Source: Chloroflexota bacterium (lineage in GTDB: Bacteria > Chloroflexota > Anaerolineae > Anaerolineales > Villigracilaceae). From it: a stretch of 64,000 bases of DNA. Shown here in pieces: positions 27,477 to 35,026 of this stretch. The stretch's first letter is position 1, and every line of letters begins with the position of its first letter. The stretch is from NCBI GenBank assembly GCA_016195815.1, contig JACPYX010000010.1, positions 26,259-90,258 of the forward strand, read 5' to 3'. The notes beneath the pieces are model-generated. The model ran no database searches, was not told where the DNA came from, and saw only the letters and a list, made by a program, of their open reading frames with translations. A program made the translations under genes and the position numbers.

Positions 27477-27576
27477 GATATTTCTCCTAAAGTGGATTGG
27501 AAGAATTCGCAATGCTGACAAGCCATTTCCGAATTCTCCTCTTGCTGCCCGATTAGGGAAGCGGCTTTCATAACTG

Positions 27577-27639
27577 TTAATACCGACCTGTTCTGAATTT
27601 TTGCCATTTTGACCAAAAACTGGAGGACGGCGGTATTAA
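27577..27639. promoter_or_regulatory. Inverted repeat between the divergent cargo operons
   Basis: The 286-base gap 27477-27762 separates the ubiquitin-like operon from the divergent sigma-factor operon. It holds TTAATACCG (27577-27585) and its exact inverse CGGTATTAA (27631-27639), 45 bases apart, and two CGTGAT direct repeats near 27658-27676. These could bind a regulator serving both operons. No promoter is strong enough to call. Confidence 0.5.
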
Positions 27640-27762
27640 TTAATTAGATCACCCAATCGTGATGATTAGCGTGATTTGGCGTAAAATCAATCAATCCAAT
27701 CGACAGAAGGAATTAAAATCCAATGCCAGGGCATCCCTAAAATCGTCGGTAGGGAGGTTATT

Positions 27763-28407
27763 TTGAACGAGAAGAAAAGACAGCTTCTAAATGATTTTCC
27801 GTGGGAGGAAACCTACCCCAAACTTGTGGCGTTTGCGGAGTGGGTTATTCAAGGGAAGAACTGGAACTCCGGTGTTCTTCCCAAGGGACAAACTGCGGAA
27901 ACCATCGTACAAGATGTGATTGCGAAGACCTTCAGTGAGAAGCGGAATTGGGACCCTGAAAGGGGGGACTTGCTCGATTGGTTGAAATGGGTGATCAGGA
28001 GCGAAATCAGCCACTTAGCGGAATCGTCTGCAAACAAGCGTGACATACATCTGGATCACCTCAACGACAATGACCCTGCGGTTGCCAGAATGGAAGACAT
28101 GGTGAACCGCGAGTCTCGCGTCAGGCCCCAGGCTAACTCTCCCGAAGAAGCCATGATTGCGGTGGAAACTGAAGATGAATTAATGGCTTCTGCTGGGTTG
28201 AGAATCGATTCATTGTTGGAAGCGTGCAGTGGAAAACCTGAACTTGAAGAGATTGTTTATGCTATATGCTATGGTAAATGTTCTGCTAAACCACAAGACT
28301 TGTCCAAATGTCTGGGCAGGCCAATCAAAGAAATAAATCAACATCTGCGGGCGTTGCGGCGAAGAGCATCCAAAATAAGAATAGAGGCTGAAAATGGACG
28401 AGAATAA
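27763..28407 (+). CDS. Sigma-70-family-like (ECF-type) protein
   Basis: A 214-residue protein with a region-2-like pattern: AETIVQDVIAKTFSEK, then GDLLDWLKWVIRSEISHL (about 45-85), typical of ECF sigma factors. A shorter helix-turn-helix-like C-terminus (CLGRPIKEINQHLRALRRRA) could be region 4. It would direct RNA polymerase to specific promoters, possibly those of the ubiquitin-like cargo. The start is TTG at 27763 with AGGGAGG six bases upstream, a strong site for a weak start codon. The next gene overlaps by 14 bases. Confidence 0.75.
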   Translation: MNEKKRQLLNDFPWEETYPKLVAFAEWVIQGKNWNSGVLPKGQTAETIVQDVIAKTFSEKRNWDPERGDLLDWLKWVIRSEISHLAESSANKRDIHLDHLNDNDPAVARMEDMVNRESRVRPQANSPEEAMIAVETEDELMASAGLRIDSLLEACSGKPELEEIVYAICYGKCSAKPQDLSKCLGRPIKEINQHLRALRRRASKIRIEAENGRE

Positions 28408-28840
28408 ATCCAAGAGAACTGATTTGGAAATCGCGAACGAATTCAACCGCTTGTTCGATGAAATTCCGGAACCGGAAACCGACGAGGAAATCCTGGAATT
28501 CTTGGTGGAATCCGGATATGACCCTGAAACTCTAAAGACTCAAGGCGGGGAGTTTATAAACAACTTAATAGCCACAAACTGGCGCTTTGTTTCTTCAAAT
28601 GATATTGATGAAGCCGTAACCAAAATTGACGATGTGCCCATTCGGAAGGAATGGAGTCGCGGCCAATTAACGAATGCGATCCAAAAATTGTCGGCCTCCC
28701 TTGCTTTCGGCGGAAAGCAACCCTCACTGGCTTTCCGCAACCTAGAAGAATTAACCGACTCCGATTTAGCAGTCATCCTCCAGGAACTTGAGTACAAAGC
28801 CCGCGCTAGCGGAATTGATTTTGATCTGAGTCAAGGTTAG
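28394..28840 (+). CDS. Small acidic protein between sigma factor and peptidase
   Basis: A 148-residue, strongly acidic, soluble protein I do not recognise. It overlaps the sigma-like gene by 14 bases and ends 1 base before the peptidase start, so the three genes form one coupled unit. An N-terminal helical stretch (DLEIANEFNRLFDEIPEPET) is followed by alpha-helical segments without cysteines. By position it could be an anti-sigma factor or the peptidase's substrate; this is inference. Confidence 0.6.
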   Translation: MDENKSKRTDLEIANEFNRLFDEIPEPETDEEILEFLVESGYDPETLKTQGGEFINNLIATNWRFVSSNDIDEAVTKIDDVPIRKEWSRGQLTNAIQKLSASLAFGGKQPSLAFRNLEELTDSDLAVILQELEYKARASGIDFDLSQG

Positions 28841-28841
28841 G

Positions 28842-29654
28842 ATGAGTTCAGCTGAAACAATTGCGAACCTGGTCCTAGACAGACTTGACATTTCTAGGGT
28901 AGACGATCTTTTGCTGTTGAAGGAAATTGTTTATGCACGTGGTGCTATTCTCCGAGAGTATGAGTTGAAAGGAGCTGAGGCGTGTCTATTGGTGGGGCCT
29001 GGCAGACCAATCATTACTGTATCATCCTCGCCTTTAATCAGCCATCATCGCCGGCGTTTTTCCATCGCACATGAACTTGGTCATCTTGAAATGCATCGAG
29101 GCACTGGTTTGCTGATGAACTGCACAAAAGGCGATATTCAGGATATGCCCAATGACTCAGGTGTTGATACTGAACAGGAAGCTAATCAATTTGCTTCGGC
29201 TTTTTTGATTCCAGCCAGATTTGTCGAAAAGCCATTCATCGAGAGCGAACCCTCTTTCGACATTATTTCTGATTGGGCAATGCGCCTTGATACATCCCTA
29301 ACCGCGACCACATTTAGCTTTACGCGATTTACACCTGAGCCGGTGGCTGTTGTATATTCTGTCCGAGGCATCATCCAGTATTTTCAGCCTTCCCCAGCAT
29401 TCACTGAACTTGGTGTTTTTCCTGATGTAAAAAAACCAGTAGGAACAAACACCGATGCGAGAAGATTATTCAATGGCATAGACATAAAGAGTGAGTGGCA
29501 CGAAGTAAGAGCCCTTGAATGGTTCCGTGATAACAAGGATGCCTTTGATAAAACTGATGTGATTCGGGAATGGTCGGTCAATATGCCATCGTATGAGGCC
29601 GTTTTGAGTCTTATATGGGTACATAAACCTCTTGGGGAAAATGATGATTGGTAA
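28842..29654 (+). CDS. ImmA/IrrE-family metallopeptidase
   Basis: A 270-residue protein with the zinc metallopeptidase motif HELGH (77-81) in RRRFSIAHELGHLEMH. The third-ligand region is EQEANQFASAFLIPA, the standard ImmA/IrrE pattern. Such peptidases cleave repressors or other regulators to switch on mobile elements or stress responses. No helix-turn-helix domain is fused, so the DNA-binding partner must be separate; the preceding acidic protein or the sigma-like protein is the natural candidate. A hairpin follows the stop. Confidence 0.9.
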   Translation: MSSAETIANLVLDRLDISRVDDLLLLKEIVYARGAILREYELKGAEACLLVGPGRPIITVSSSPLISHHRRRFSIAHELGHLEMHRGTGLLMNCTKGDIQDMPNDSGVDTEQEANQFASAFLIPARFVEKPFIESEPSFDIISDWAMRLDTSLTATTFSFTRFTPEPVAVVYSVRGIIQYFQPSPAFTELGVFPDVKKPVGTNTDARRLFNGIDIKSEWHEVRALEWFRDNKDAFDKTDVIREWSVNMPSYEAVLSLIWVHKPLGENDDW

Positions 29655-29660
29655 TTTTCA

Positions 29661-29679
29661 TCTTCGGAAAACCCGAAGA
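29661..29679. terminator. Bidirectional hairpin between convergent genes
   Basis: A 7-bp stem (29661-29667 with 29673-29679) and 5-base loop lie between the ends of the peptidase gene and the convergent replication-relaxation gene. The T-tract is weak, so this is a modest call. Confidence 0.5.
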
Positions 29680-29705
29680 AGTGTTCTTTGCAGGAAGATA
29701 ATACA

Positions 29706-30812
29706 TCATATAGAAGTCACCTTTCCCCATTCCAGCATCGGTAATTCGCCAAACATCCGCTGATTCCCCATCACTACAGCCACCTCTTCCGGTAATTCCA
29801 CGCAAGCCCACCGCGCGGCTTCATGTACCCAATTCGTGCTCAACTGCACATACACCAACCGCACTCCGGTTCGTTCACATAACTTTCGCGCCTGATCCAG
29901 CCTCTTCGTTGTAATCTCAATGATTTCATCCCGGTTCTTGTGGTGGTCCCCGACCTCGAGCCAGAACAACGTCTCATATCCCTGAATTCTTCCCCATGCT
30001 AATCCATCCGGGATCACATATAGATCAGGGATACGGACCTCGCTCCAGCCAGTCCAAATCTCTGCATAGTGCCAGGCGGATTTCAACCATGCAAACCAAA
30101 CGCGGGATATACGACGGTGCTCATATCCGATCTGCTGGAGATTCTCCTCTTTTCGAGAGGTAAACTCTATGCCTTTCGGAATCCCCCAACTTCGCAATGC
30201 AAGAGACAATCCCTTGGAGCGAAGATGCCCAAGGGGAAACAAATCCATTTGAGCGGGCTTGGATTTACCGCGTCGTATTTTTGGGTTGGTCTTGTATACG
30301 ACCAATTCCTTCGCCTCGAGATGAGCAAGCGATCTTGTTGTAACGTCAATGGGCAAACCTACCAGCGTTGCAATCTCCTCCTCATCCCCTTTTTCCATTC
30401 TACCCAGCGCCTGCAAACATCGTAATTCCTCCAATGAGAGATGAGCATGACTCTCCTCCACAGCCGGTGGGCGTGGAAGCGGTGAATGAAACAAGCGCGA
30501 CGGACGGGAAAAATCCAACCAGTCCGGAGTCTTGTCTGCCATCGTCACGGCGTAAGGCAATGCCAATCCTTTCAGTGAGCGCCTGATCTCCAACATGAAC
30601 CATTCGCCGGGCGCATCCACCTGCACCCACAACGAAGCGCCCGGACGTTTTCGGTTTGTATGTGATGACATCCGCCTCAAGGGTTCTTCATAGCAGAATG
30701 GCGGGATACATGCATGGGAATCGATGCGGAAGATAAACGTGTCCGTCCAGCCATCCTGAAACGACAGACTGACCCAATCCGAAAACGTCACTTTTCCAAC
30801 ACGGACGGTCAT
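29706..30812 (-). CDS. Replication-relaxation-type protein
   Basis: A 368-residue protein resembling the replication-relaxation family of plasmid and conjugative-element proteins. The middle has a winged-helix pattern (EEIATLVGLPIDVTTRSLAH followed by LEAKELVVY, about 146-174). The C-terminal half contains the family's nuclease-like core around VRIPDLYVIPDG and FWLEVGDHHKNRDEI, with acidic residues and Lys. The segment PAQMDLFPL includes QMDLF, a clamp-binding-like motif. It starts 3 bases after the M23 peptidase stop, so it is the last gene of the transfer operon. It may act in relaxase-like processing or plasmid replication. Confidence 0.7.
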   Translation of the reverse strand: MTVRVGKVTFSDWVSLSFQDGWTDTFIFRIDSHACIPPFCYEEPLRRMSSHTNRKRPGASLWVQVDAPGEWFMLEIRRSLKGLALPYAVTMADKTPDWLDFSRPSRLFHSPLPRPPAVEESHAHLSLEELRCLQALGRMEKGDEEEIATLVGLPIDVTTRSLAHLEAKELVVYKTNPKIRRGKSKPAQMDLFPLGHLRSKGLSLALRSWGIPKGIEFTSRKEENLQQIGYEHRRISRVWFAWLKSAWHYAEIWTGWSEVRIPDLYVIPDGLAWGRIQGYETLFWLEVGDHHKNRDEIIEITTKRLDQARKLCERTGVRLVYVQLSTNWVHEAARWACVELPEEVAVVMGNQRMFGELPMLEWGKVTSI

Positions 30813-30815
30813 GGA

Positions 30816-31517
30816 TCAATCCGAACACCCGATGTTGATATATTCATCTTCGGTGAAAAACAACTGTGGGTTCAGCCATACATAGGCTTTATCGCCTGTC
30901 TTGTGCTTGATACCGTAATGCAGGTGCGCGCCGGTGCTGTTGCCGGTGTTGCCGCTCAAGCCAACTACATCGCCGTAATGCAAAATATCCCCTGCGGATA
31001 CCTGTATACTGCTCAGATGCGCCAGCCAGACCTGATAGCCATTATTTTCAATGACAATCAGGTTTCCCCACGGACCATTCGAACCAGCCCACACGACCTT
31101 TCCACCCATTGTGGTGTGCACCGGTGTTCCTTCATTGACGGGAAAATCATCGCCAGTGTGAGATTTGTAATGGGGATCATGGAAGGTACAACCAAGCAAA
31201 GGCTTGTCATATTGAGTGCTCCAATGCTGGATGGGCCCAACCAGCGGCAAATCGTAAATATCAGATTCAGGACCGGTATATCCATCCCACGGAACAGCGC
31301 TCAACCCTGCTGGCGATGAATCCCCGTAAGAACCATTGTCACCGGTCTCGCTGTATTGTGGCACATCGAATAGCCACTGCTCGACGCCAGGTTGCGCCCA
31401 AGACGGTAATTGGGGAATCGTCAAAACGACGATCATCACATACCCAACAACCAAAGCCGCCCCGCATAAGATGGGGGCGGCGATCGCAATGATCAAAAGA
31501 CGGGTGAAAGCTTTCAT
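30816..31517 (-). CDS. M23-family peptidoglycan peptidase
   Basis: A 233-residue exported protein with an N-terminal membrane anchor or signal (about 8-32). The LytM/M23 domain has HYKSHTGDDFPV (zinc His and Asp) and GAHLHYGIK (HxH). It would cut peptidoglycan cross-links so the transfer machinery can pass the wall. The ATG at 31517 shares its A with the TadB-like stop (TAATG), so translation is coupled. All metal ligands are present, so it is likely active. Confidence 0.92.
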   Translation of the reverse strand: MKAFTRLLIIAIAAPILCGAALVVGYVMIVVLTIPQLPSWAQPGVEQWLFDVPQYSETGDNGSYGDSSPAGLSAVPWDGYTGPESDIYDLPLVGPIQHWSTQYDKPLLGCTFHDPHYKSHTGDDFPVNEGTPVHTTMGGKVVWAGSNGPWGNLIVIENNGYQVWLAHLSSIQVSAGDILHYGDVVGLSGNTGNSTGAHLHYGIKHKTGDKAYVWLNPQLFFTEDEYINIGCSD

Positions 31518-32449
31518 TATAGAACGCGGCCCAGGCGGTCCAAACGGATCTCGCCCTGCCCTCCAGCTTGCAAACCCATCGAGGCTTCGATGGACAAGCC
31601 ATTGCGGATCATCCGCATTGAGAGCCAGTATGAAACGCCTGAGCCGATAATGACAGGCGATAGCAACAGTGGATTGGCGGAATACAACTTCCCGACCTCG
31701 GGCGTGGTAATTGCAATCAAGACCAGCACAGCCGGCGGGAAAAGTGCAAGAAAGCGCGCTTGCCATTCCACACCCTTTGCCGCGGCGCGGGCGCGTGACA
31801 AGACTTCCACGACAGTTCCCAACGTTTTTCGCAGTGATGCAACTAAAGGCCCGATCTCGATGCGGCCTTCGATGGAGGCAAGCAAGGACGTGGCAACAAT
31901 GTCCACGGCGGGATTGTCCCAGGCAGTGGTCCATTCGCGCACCGCCAATGCCGCTTCATCGGCAGGCGCAGTACGCAAACGAACCACCAGATCACCCAAT
32001 ACCATGCGCCCGTCCGGACCCACAGCCTGTGCCGCGTCATCGAGCGCATCGCCCAAGGGCTTGCCCTGCGATAACAAAGTTTCCACCACGCCTAAACCGC
32101 GCAGGATGTCCTTGGCTTGCTTCAAACGGAATTCCTGTCGCTTATCGGATAGCGTGCCTGCATACAGCAATCCGCCTGCAATCGCAAACAGGATGGCTGG
32201 GAAGAGTCCAAGAAACATTCCTCCTGCCAGCCCTCCACCGACCCATGCGAGAAATCCATAGGCGATCTGATTGAACGCAAGACCCGTTCCGGTTTGACGT
32301 GCAAACTTTTCGGGATCGAATTTTTTCTTGGGCTGGGCGATGCCCATGGCGCGCGCCATGCCTGCTTCATCCACGGTTCGCCGCCAGCCGAATGTAATTG
32401 GAATTGCGGCCAACGCCAGCGCGCCGATCAATGAAATCAAAGTGATCAT
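31517..32449 (-). CDS. TadB/TadC-like (T2SS F family) membrane protein
   Basis: A 310-residue membrane protein with spans at the N-terminus (1-20), about 62-95 and two near the C-terminus (about 233-275). The cytoplasmic section LKQAKDILRGLGVVETLLSQ, then GKPLGDALDDAA matches type II secretion F/TadB platform proteins, which anchor pilus assembly in the inner membrane. Its operon also holds VirB-like proteins, so a hybrid machine is suggested. No TadA/CpaF ATPase is in this window. Family call is moderately good. Confidence 0.7.
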   Translation of the reverse strand: MITLISLIGALALAAIPITFGWRRTVDEAGMARAMGIAQPKKKFDPEKFARQTGTGLAFNQIAYGFLAWVGGGLAGGMFLGLFPAILFAIAGGLLYAGTLSDKRQEFRLKQAKDILRGLGVVETLLSQGKPLGDALDDAAQAVGPDGRMVLGDLVVRLRTAPADEAALAVREWTTAWDNPAVDIVATSLLASIEGRIEIGPLVASLRKTLGTVVEVLSRARAAAKGVEWQARFLALFPPAVLVLIAITTPEVGKLYSANPLLLSPVIIGSGVSYWLSMRMIRNGLSIEASMGLQAGGQGEIRLDRLGRVL

Positions 32450-32458
32450 TTTCTTCTC

Positions 32459-32926
32459 CTACCTGAACCAGATGGAAAGTTCCTCCGCCCCGCCGTTGGC
32501 AAGCCAGACAGCAAAATACACGCCCACAACGCCAAGCAGGGCCGTGAGCAACGGATAGACTCCGATCTCATTCCAGGCCAGGTCGATCGGATGAAGCACC
32601 GTTTGTGTTGCAATGGATGGCGCATGGCCATCAAAGACTGGGCGCTTAGATTCTTGTCGCTGAGCATTTGCTGGTTCCGCTCTGCGAGTCGCGGTCTGTT
32701 GGTTGACGTACTGCCTCGTCTGCATGGCATAGCGAAAGCGGCGCGTCAACCAGACTTCGGGCGGGACGCGGTCGGGACCGAGCCGGAGCAATGCCAGTGC
32801 CATAAATCCAACCAGCACGAGAAAACCAACTACCACCTTGCCCACGAACGAGAAAGGTAAGAATAAGCACAGCACTGCCAGCAACGCACCCGCGCCGAGG
32901 ATGCCGATATCGCGATTATTGAACAT
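32459..32926 (-). CDS. Small membrane protein, VirB3/PrgI-like
   Basis: A 155-residue protein with two close transmembrane segments at residues about 7-50, a cytoplasmic loop beginning PPEVWLTRRFRYA, and a third segment near residues 125-145. The double span followed by a short charged region and its position next to VirB2-like and TrbL-like genes fit VirB3/PrgI transfer subunits. Homology cannot be shown by eye. It starts 5 bases after the VirB2-like gene. Confidence 0.55.
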   Translation of the reverse strand: MFNNRDIGILGAGALLAVLCLFLPFSFVGKVVVGFLVLVGFMALALLRLGPDRVPPEVWLTRRFRYAMQTRQYVNQQTATRRAEPANAQRQESKRPVFDGHAPSIATQTVLHPIDLAWNEIGVYPLLTALLGVVGVYFAVWLANGGAEELSIWFR

Positions 32927-32931
32927 AGAAG

Positions 32932-33198
32932 TTAGAAGGGCGGTTTGGGTTGGAACTTATGAAGCAACTCGCCAATCTGCGGAAGAAACAGGAAAGCAAA
33001 CAGGACGATGATGACCAGCCCGACCACGCCGATGATCGCCATCGAGGTCATACGGCTGGCGCCAAAGGCCGCGCCTGCCGTGCCCTGTAGGACGTAATAC
33101 AGTCCGCCCAGCAATGCCACGACGATCAACAGACCGGCCATGAACGCCCAGGCGTCGCGGGCAATCGCAAGAATTTGTTGCATGATGGGATCGAACAT
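32932..33198 (-). CDS. VirB2/TrbC-like membrane protein
   Basis: An 88-residue protein with two transmembrane helices (about 15-35 and 52-75) and the pattern AFLFLPQIGELL. This size and topology fit VirB2/TrbC pilin-like subunits of type IV secretion. The next upstream gene encodes a longer relative sharing the FAFLxxPQI and AWxxxAG features, so the two are likely paralogues. AAGGAGAATAATC precedes the ATG. Confidence 0.6.
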   Translation of the reverse strand: MFDPIMQQILAIARDAWAFMAGLLIVVALLGGLYYVLQGTAGAAFGASRMTSMAIIGVVGLVIIVLFAFLFLPQIGELLHKFQPKPPF

Positions 33199-33220
33199 AA
33201 GATTATTCTCCTTTCACAAT

Positions 33221-33703
33221 TCAACAGGTTCCAAGAAACCAGGCGGCGAGGGGTAGCGCCGCGCTAGCCAGGATCATTCCGAAGATTGACTCACCGCATT
33301 CGATCAGCGCGTTGGCAAAGGTAGATGCGCCGCCGATCGAAGCGGAGAGCATAGATGCAAACGCCGCCTTGAGCATCCTAAGCGCCGCAAGTCCGCCGAT
33401 CAATCCAGAGGCGAGACTGCCCAGCTCGTTGATCGGACCGCACCCGCCTCCACCAGGCAACGAGGCTTGCAGGGCCTTCACAATTTGCGGGATTCCCAAA
33501 AAGGCAAATAACCCGAGCACCACAACGGACAACAACGCGGAAACAGATTCCCACACCCACAGGTTTGCACCCAAGACGCTTGCCGAACTCACGCGAAGCA
33601 TTTGAGCAATCCCTGCCAGAAGCGCAAATGCTAGGAAAGCGCCTGCCAACGTCATCCACGCTTCGCGCAGAAAAGTCAACAGGATGGAGGAAACCTGAGT
33701 CAT
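33221..33703 (-). CDS. VirB2/TrbC-like paralogue with extended C-terminus
   Basis: A 160-residue membrane protein with about four hydrophobic helices. Its first 85 residues resemble the neighbouring 88-residue protein (REAWMTLAGAFLAFALLAG and LFAFLGIPQIVKAL). The added half contains GGGGCGP and a Cys-ending C-terminus (AAWFLGTC), giving three cysteines that might pair. It overlaps the ATPase stop by 4 bases (ATGA). It is probably a second membrane subunit of the transfer complex. Confidence 0.55.
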   Translation of the reverse strand: MTQVSSILLTFLREAWMTLAGAFLAFALLAGIAQMLRVSSASVLGANLWVWESVSALLSVVVLGLFAFLGIPQIVKALQASLPGGGGCGPINELGSLASGLIGGLAALRMLKAAFASMLSASIGGASTFANALIECGESIFGMILASAALPLAAWFLGTC

Positions 33704-34509
33704 GAAAGAACCACTGGATCATGCTTGTCGAATTCGGCTTCGAGTGCGGGATAAAATCGTTCACCCCAGAATTGCATCGGGAAGCGGCGCGGGGGACCGG
33801 TGCGATCCTTCAACGTAATGACTTCAAGTGGGGCGCATCCGCAATCGCACACATCGCCTTTTCGTTGGACAACCAGCACACGATCCGCCTCATACGGAAC
33901 CCGTTCATCGCCCAACAGGGCGGACAGATCATCTCCATCGTTGAAGAACTCCGATTTCAACGCCGCGGCCGCGATCACCGCCCAGCCGTGATGCCGCGCG
34001 ACTTCCCGCAAAGCCGCGGCTGCCTCACCGCTTCGACCCTCTTCATTCATCATCCCTGTCAAGCCAATCACGGGGACGCGATTGAGGTAATCGACTGCCA
34101 GCAGCGCAGGTCCTTTGACAGGAAAGGCATAGTCGTGAATGAGCGTATCTTCCAGTGCGCGCACCGTATCTTCCCGTGAATTCAAAGATAAAAGAACAGC
34201 CTCACTTGCGCGCGCCAATGCCATCTCCACTTTTTCCTGTCGAGTCTGTATATGCGGACCGCTGATCATGGCCTCTGCCTGAAGGAACAGACGATAGCGT
34301 AATTCTTCGGGAGTGTGCTCGTAACATCCAATGGCGGACGGGATGTGGCTGGAGGCAGACTCGAACAACATCCGCAGCAGCCAGGAAGTCTTGCCGATTC
34401 CTGGCGCTGCGGCGAGTAACGTCAAGCCGCCGCTCCAGAAGGACAGGCCAGCGAAGACACCAAAGGGAGTGTATGGTTGGGAGTTGCCCAGGGTTCCGGA
34501 ACGCGGCAT
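33700..34509 (-). CDS. DnaB-type RecA-fold ATPase
   Basis: A 269-residue ATPase with Walker A APGIGKTS (about 36-43) and Walker B LLAVDYLN (about 137-144), where VDYL is typical of DnaB-family replicative helicases. The N-terminal DnaB domain is missing, so it is a stand-alone motor domain. A CxCxC patch (CDCGCAP) lies near the C-terminus. It may unwind DNA or load proteins during element replication or transfer. Its 46-base separation from the prepilin peptidase gene upstream still allows one operon. Confidence 0.75.
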   Translation of the reverse strand: MPRSGTLGNSQPYTPFGVFAGLSFWSGGLTLLAAAPGIGKTSWLLRMLFESASSHIPSAIGCYEHTPEELRYRLFLQAEAMISGPHIQTRQEKVEMALARASEAVLLSLNSREDTVRALEDTLIHDYAFPVKGPALLAVDYLNRVPVIGLTGMMNEEGRSGEAAAALREVARHHGWAVIAAAALKSEFFNDGDDLSALLGDERVPYEADRVLVVQRKGDVCDCGCAPLEVITLKDRTGPPRRFPMQFWGERFYPALEAEFDKHDPVVLS

Positions 34510-34555
34510 GGGGGCATCATATTCAATTGAGGATCGGGGATGGTGAATCGTGTCG

Positions 34556-35026
34556 CTATGTAACGGGGAAGATCAATCGCAACAAAAGAAATGCAAGTAG
34601 TCCAAGTAGCAGACCGGGGATGGCAGGGATCGAACCGCTTTGCCTGCGAATCCAAATTCTGCGCCAGACTTCCAAACCAAGCAATGAAAGCAGAACCGCA
34701 GGCAGTGGGAAGAGACAGGCGAGTCCGCTGATGGCTAACAAATCTGCCCTCCCAATCAGTCCCTTTCTATACCCATACCCGGTAAGCAGCACCGGCCAGG
34801 CGGGTGGATAAAACAAAAGCGGCAAAGCGAACCAGCCGGAAATGTTTCGGAACAATCCCCAGGCACAAGCGAACAAGATGATGCCTGTTTGTAATGGAGA
34901 TACAGGCAGGGTCAGCAGGATCGTTCCAAGGAGAAACAATTCGATACCAGGTACGAGGCGATAACGCAGATCAGCGAAGCTGAACAAGGTGAAGGATGCC
35001 AACGCAAACGATTCAGCGAGGGTCAT
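34556..35026 (-). CDS. A24-type prepilin peptidase-like protein
   Basis: A 156-residue membrane protein with about six hydrophobic segments. Two aspartates fall where A24 aspartic peptidases have them: FADLRYRLVPG near residue 18 and IGRADLLAIS near residue 96. The loop signatures are weaker than in the second peptidase at 37.6 kb. It would cleave leader peptides of pilins such as the Flp-type protein at 50.3 kb. Its ATG overlaps the TrbL-like stop (ATGA). Confidence 0.65.
   Translation of the reverse strand: MTLAESFALASFTLFSFADLRYRLVPGIELFLLGTILLTLPVSPLQTGIILFACAWGLFRNISGWFALPLLFYPPAWPVLLTGYGYRKGLIGRADLLAISGLACLFPLPAVLLSLLGLEVWRRIWIRRQSGSIPAIPGLLLGLLAFLLLRLIFPVT

Noticed and set aside
15344..27521. 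A complete DISARM system
   Set aside because: No DUF1998 protein (drmB) or drmA helicase is present; only the helicase-methyltransferase pair is similar.
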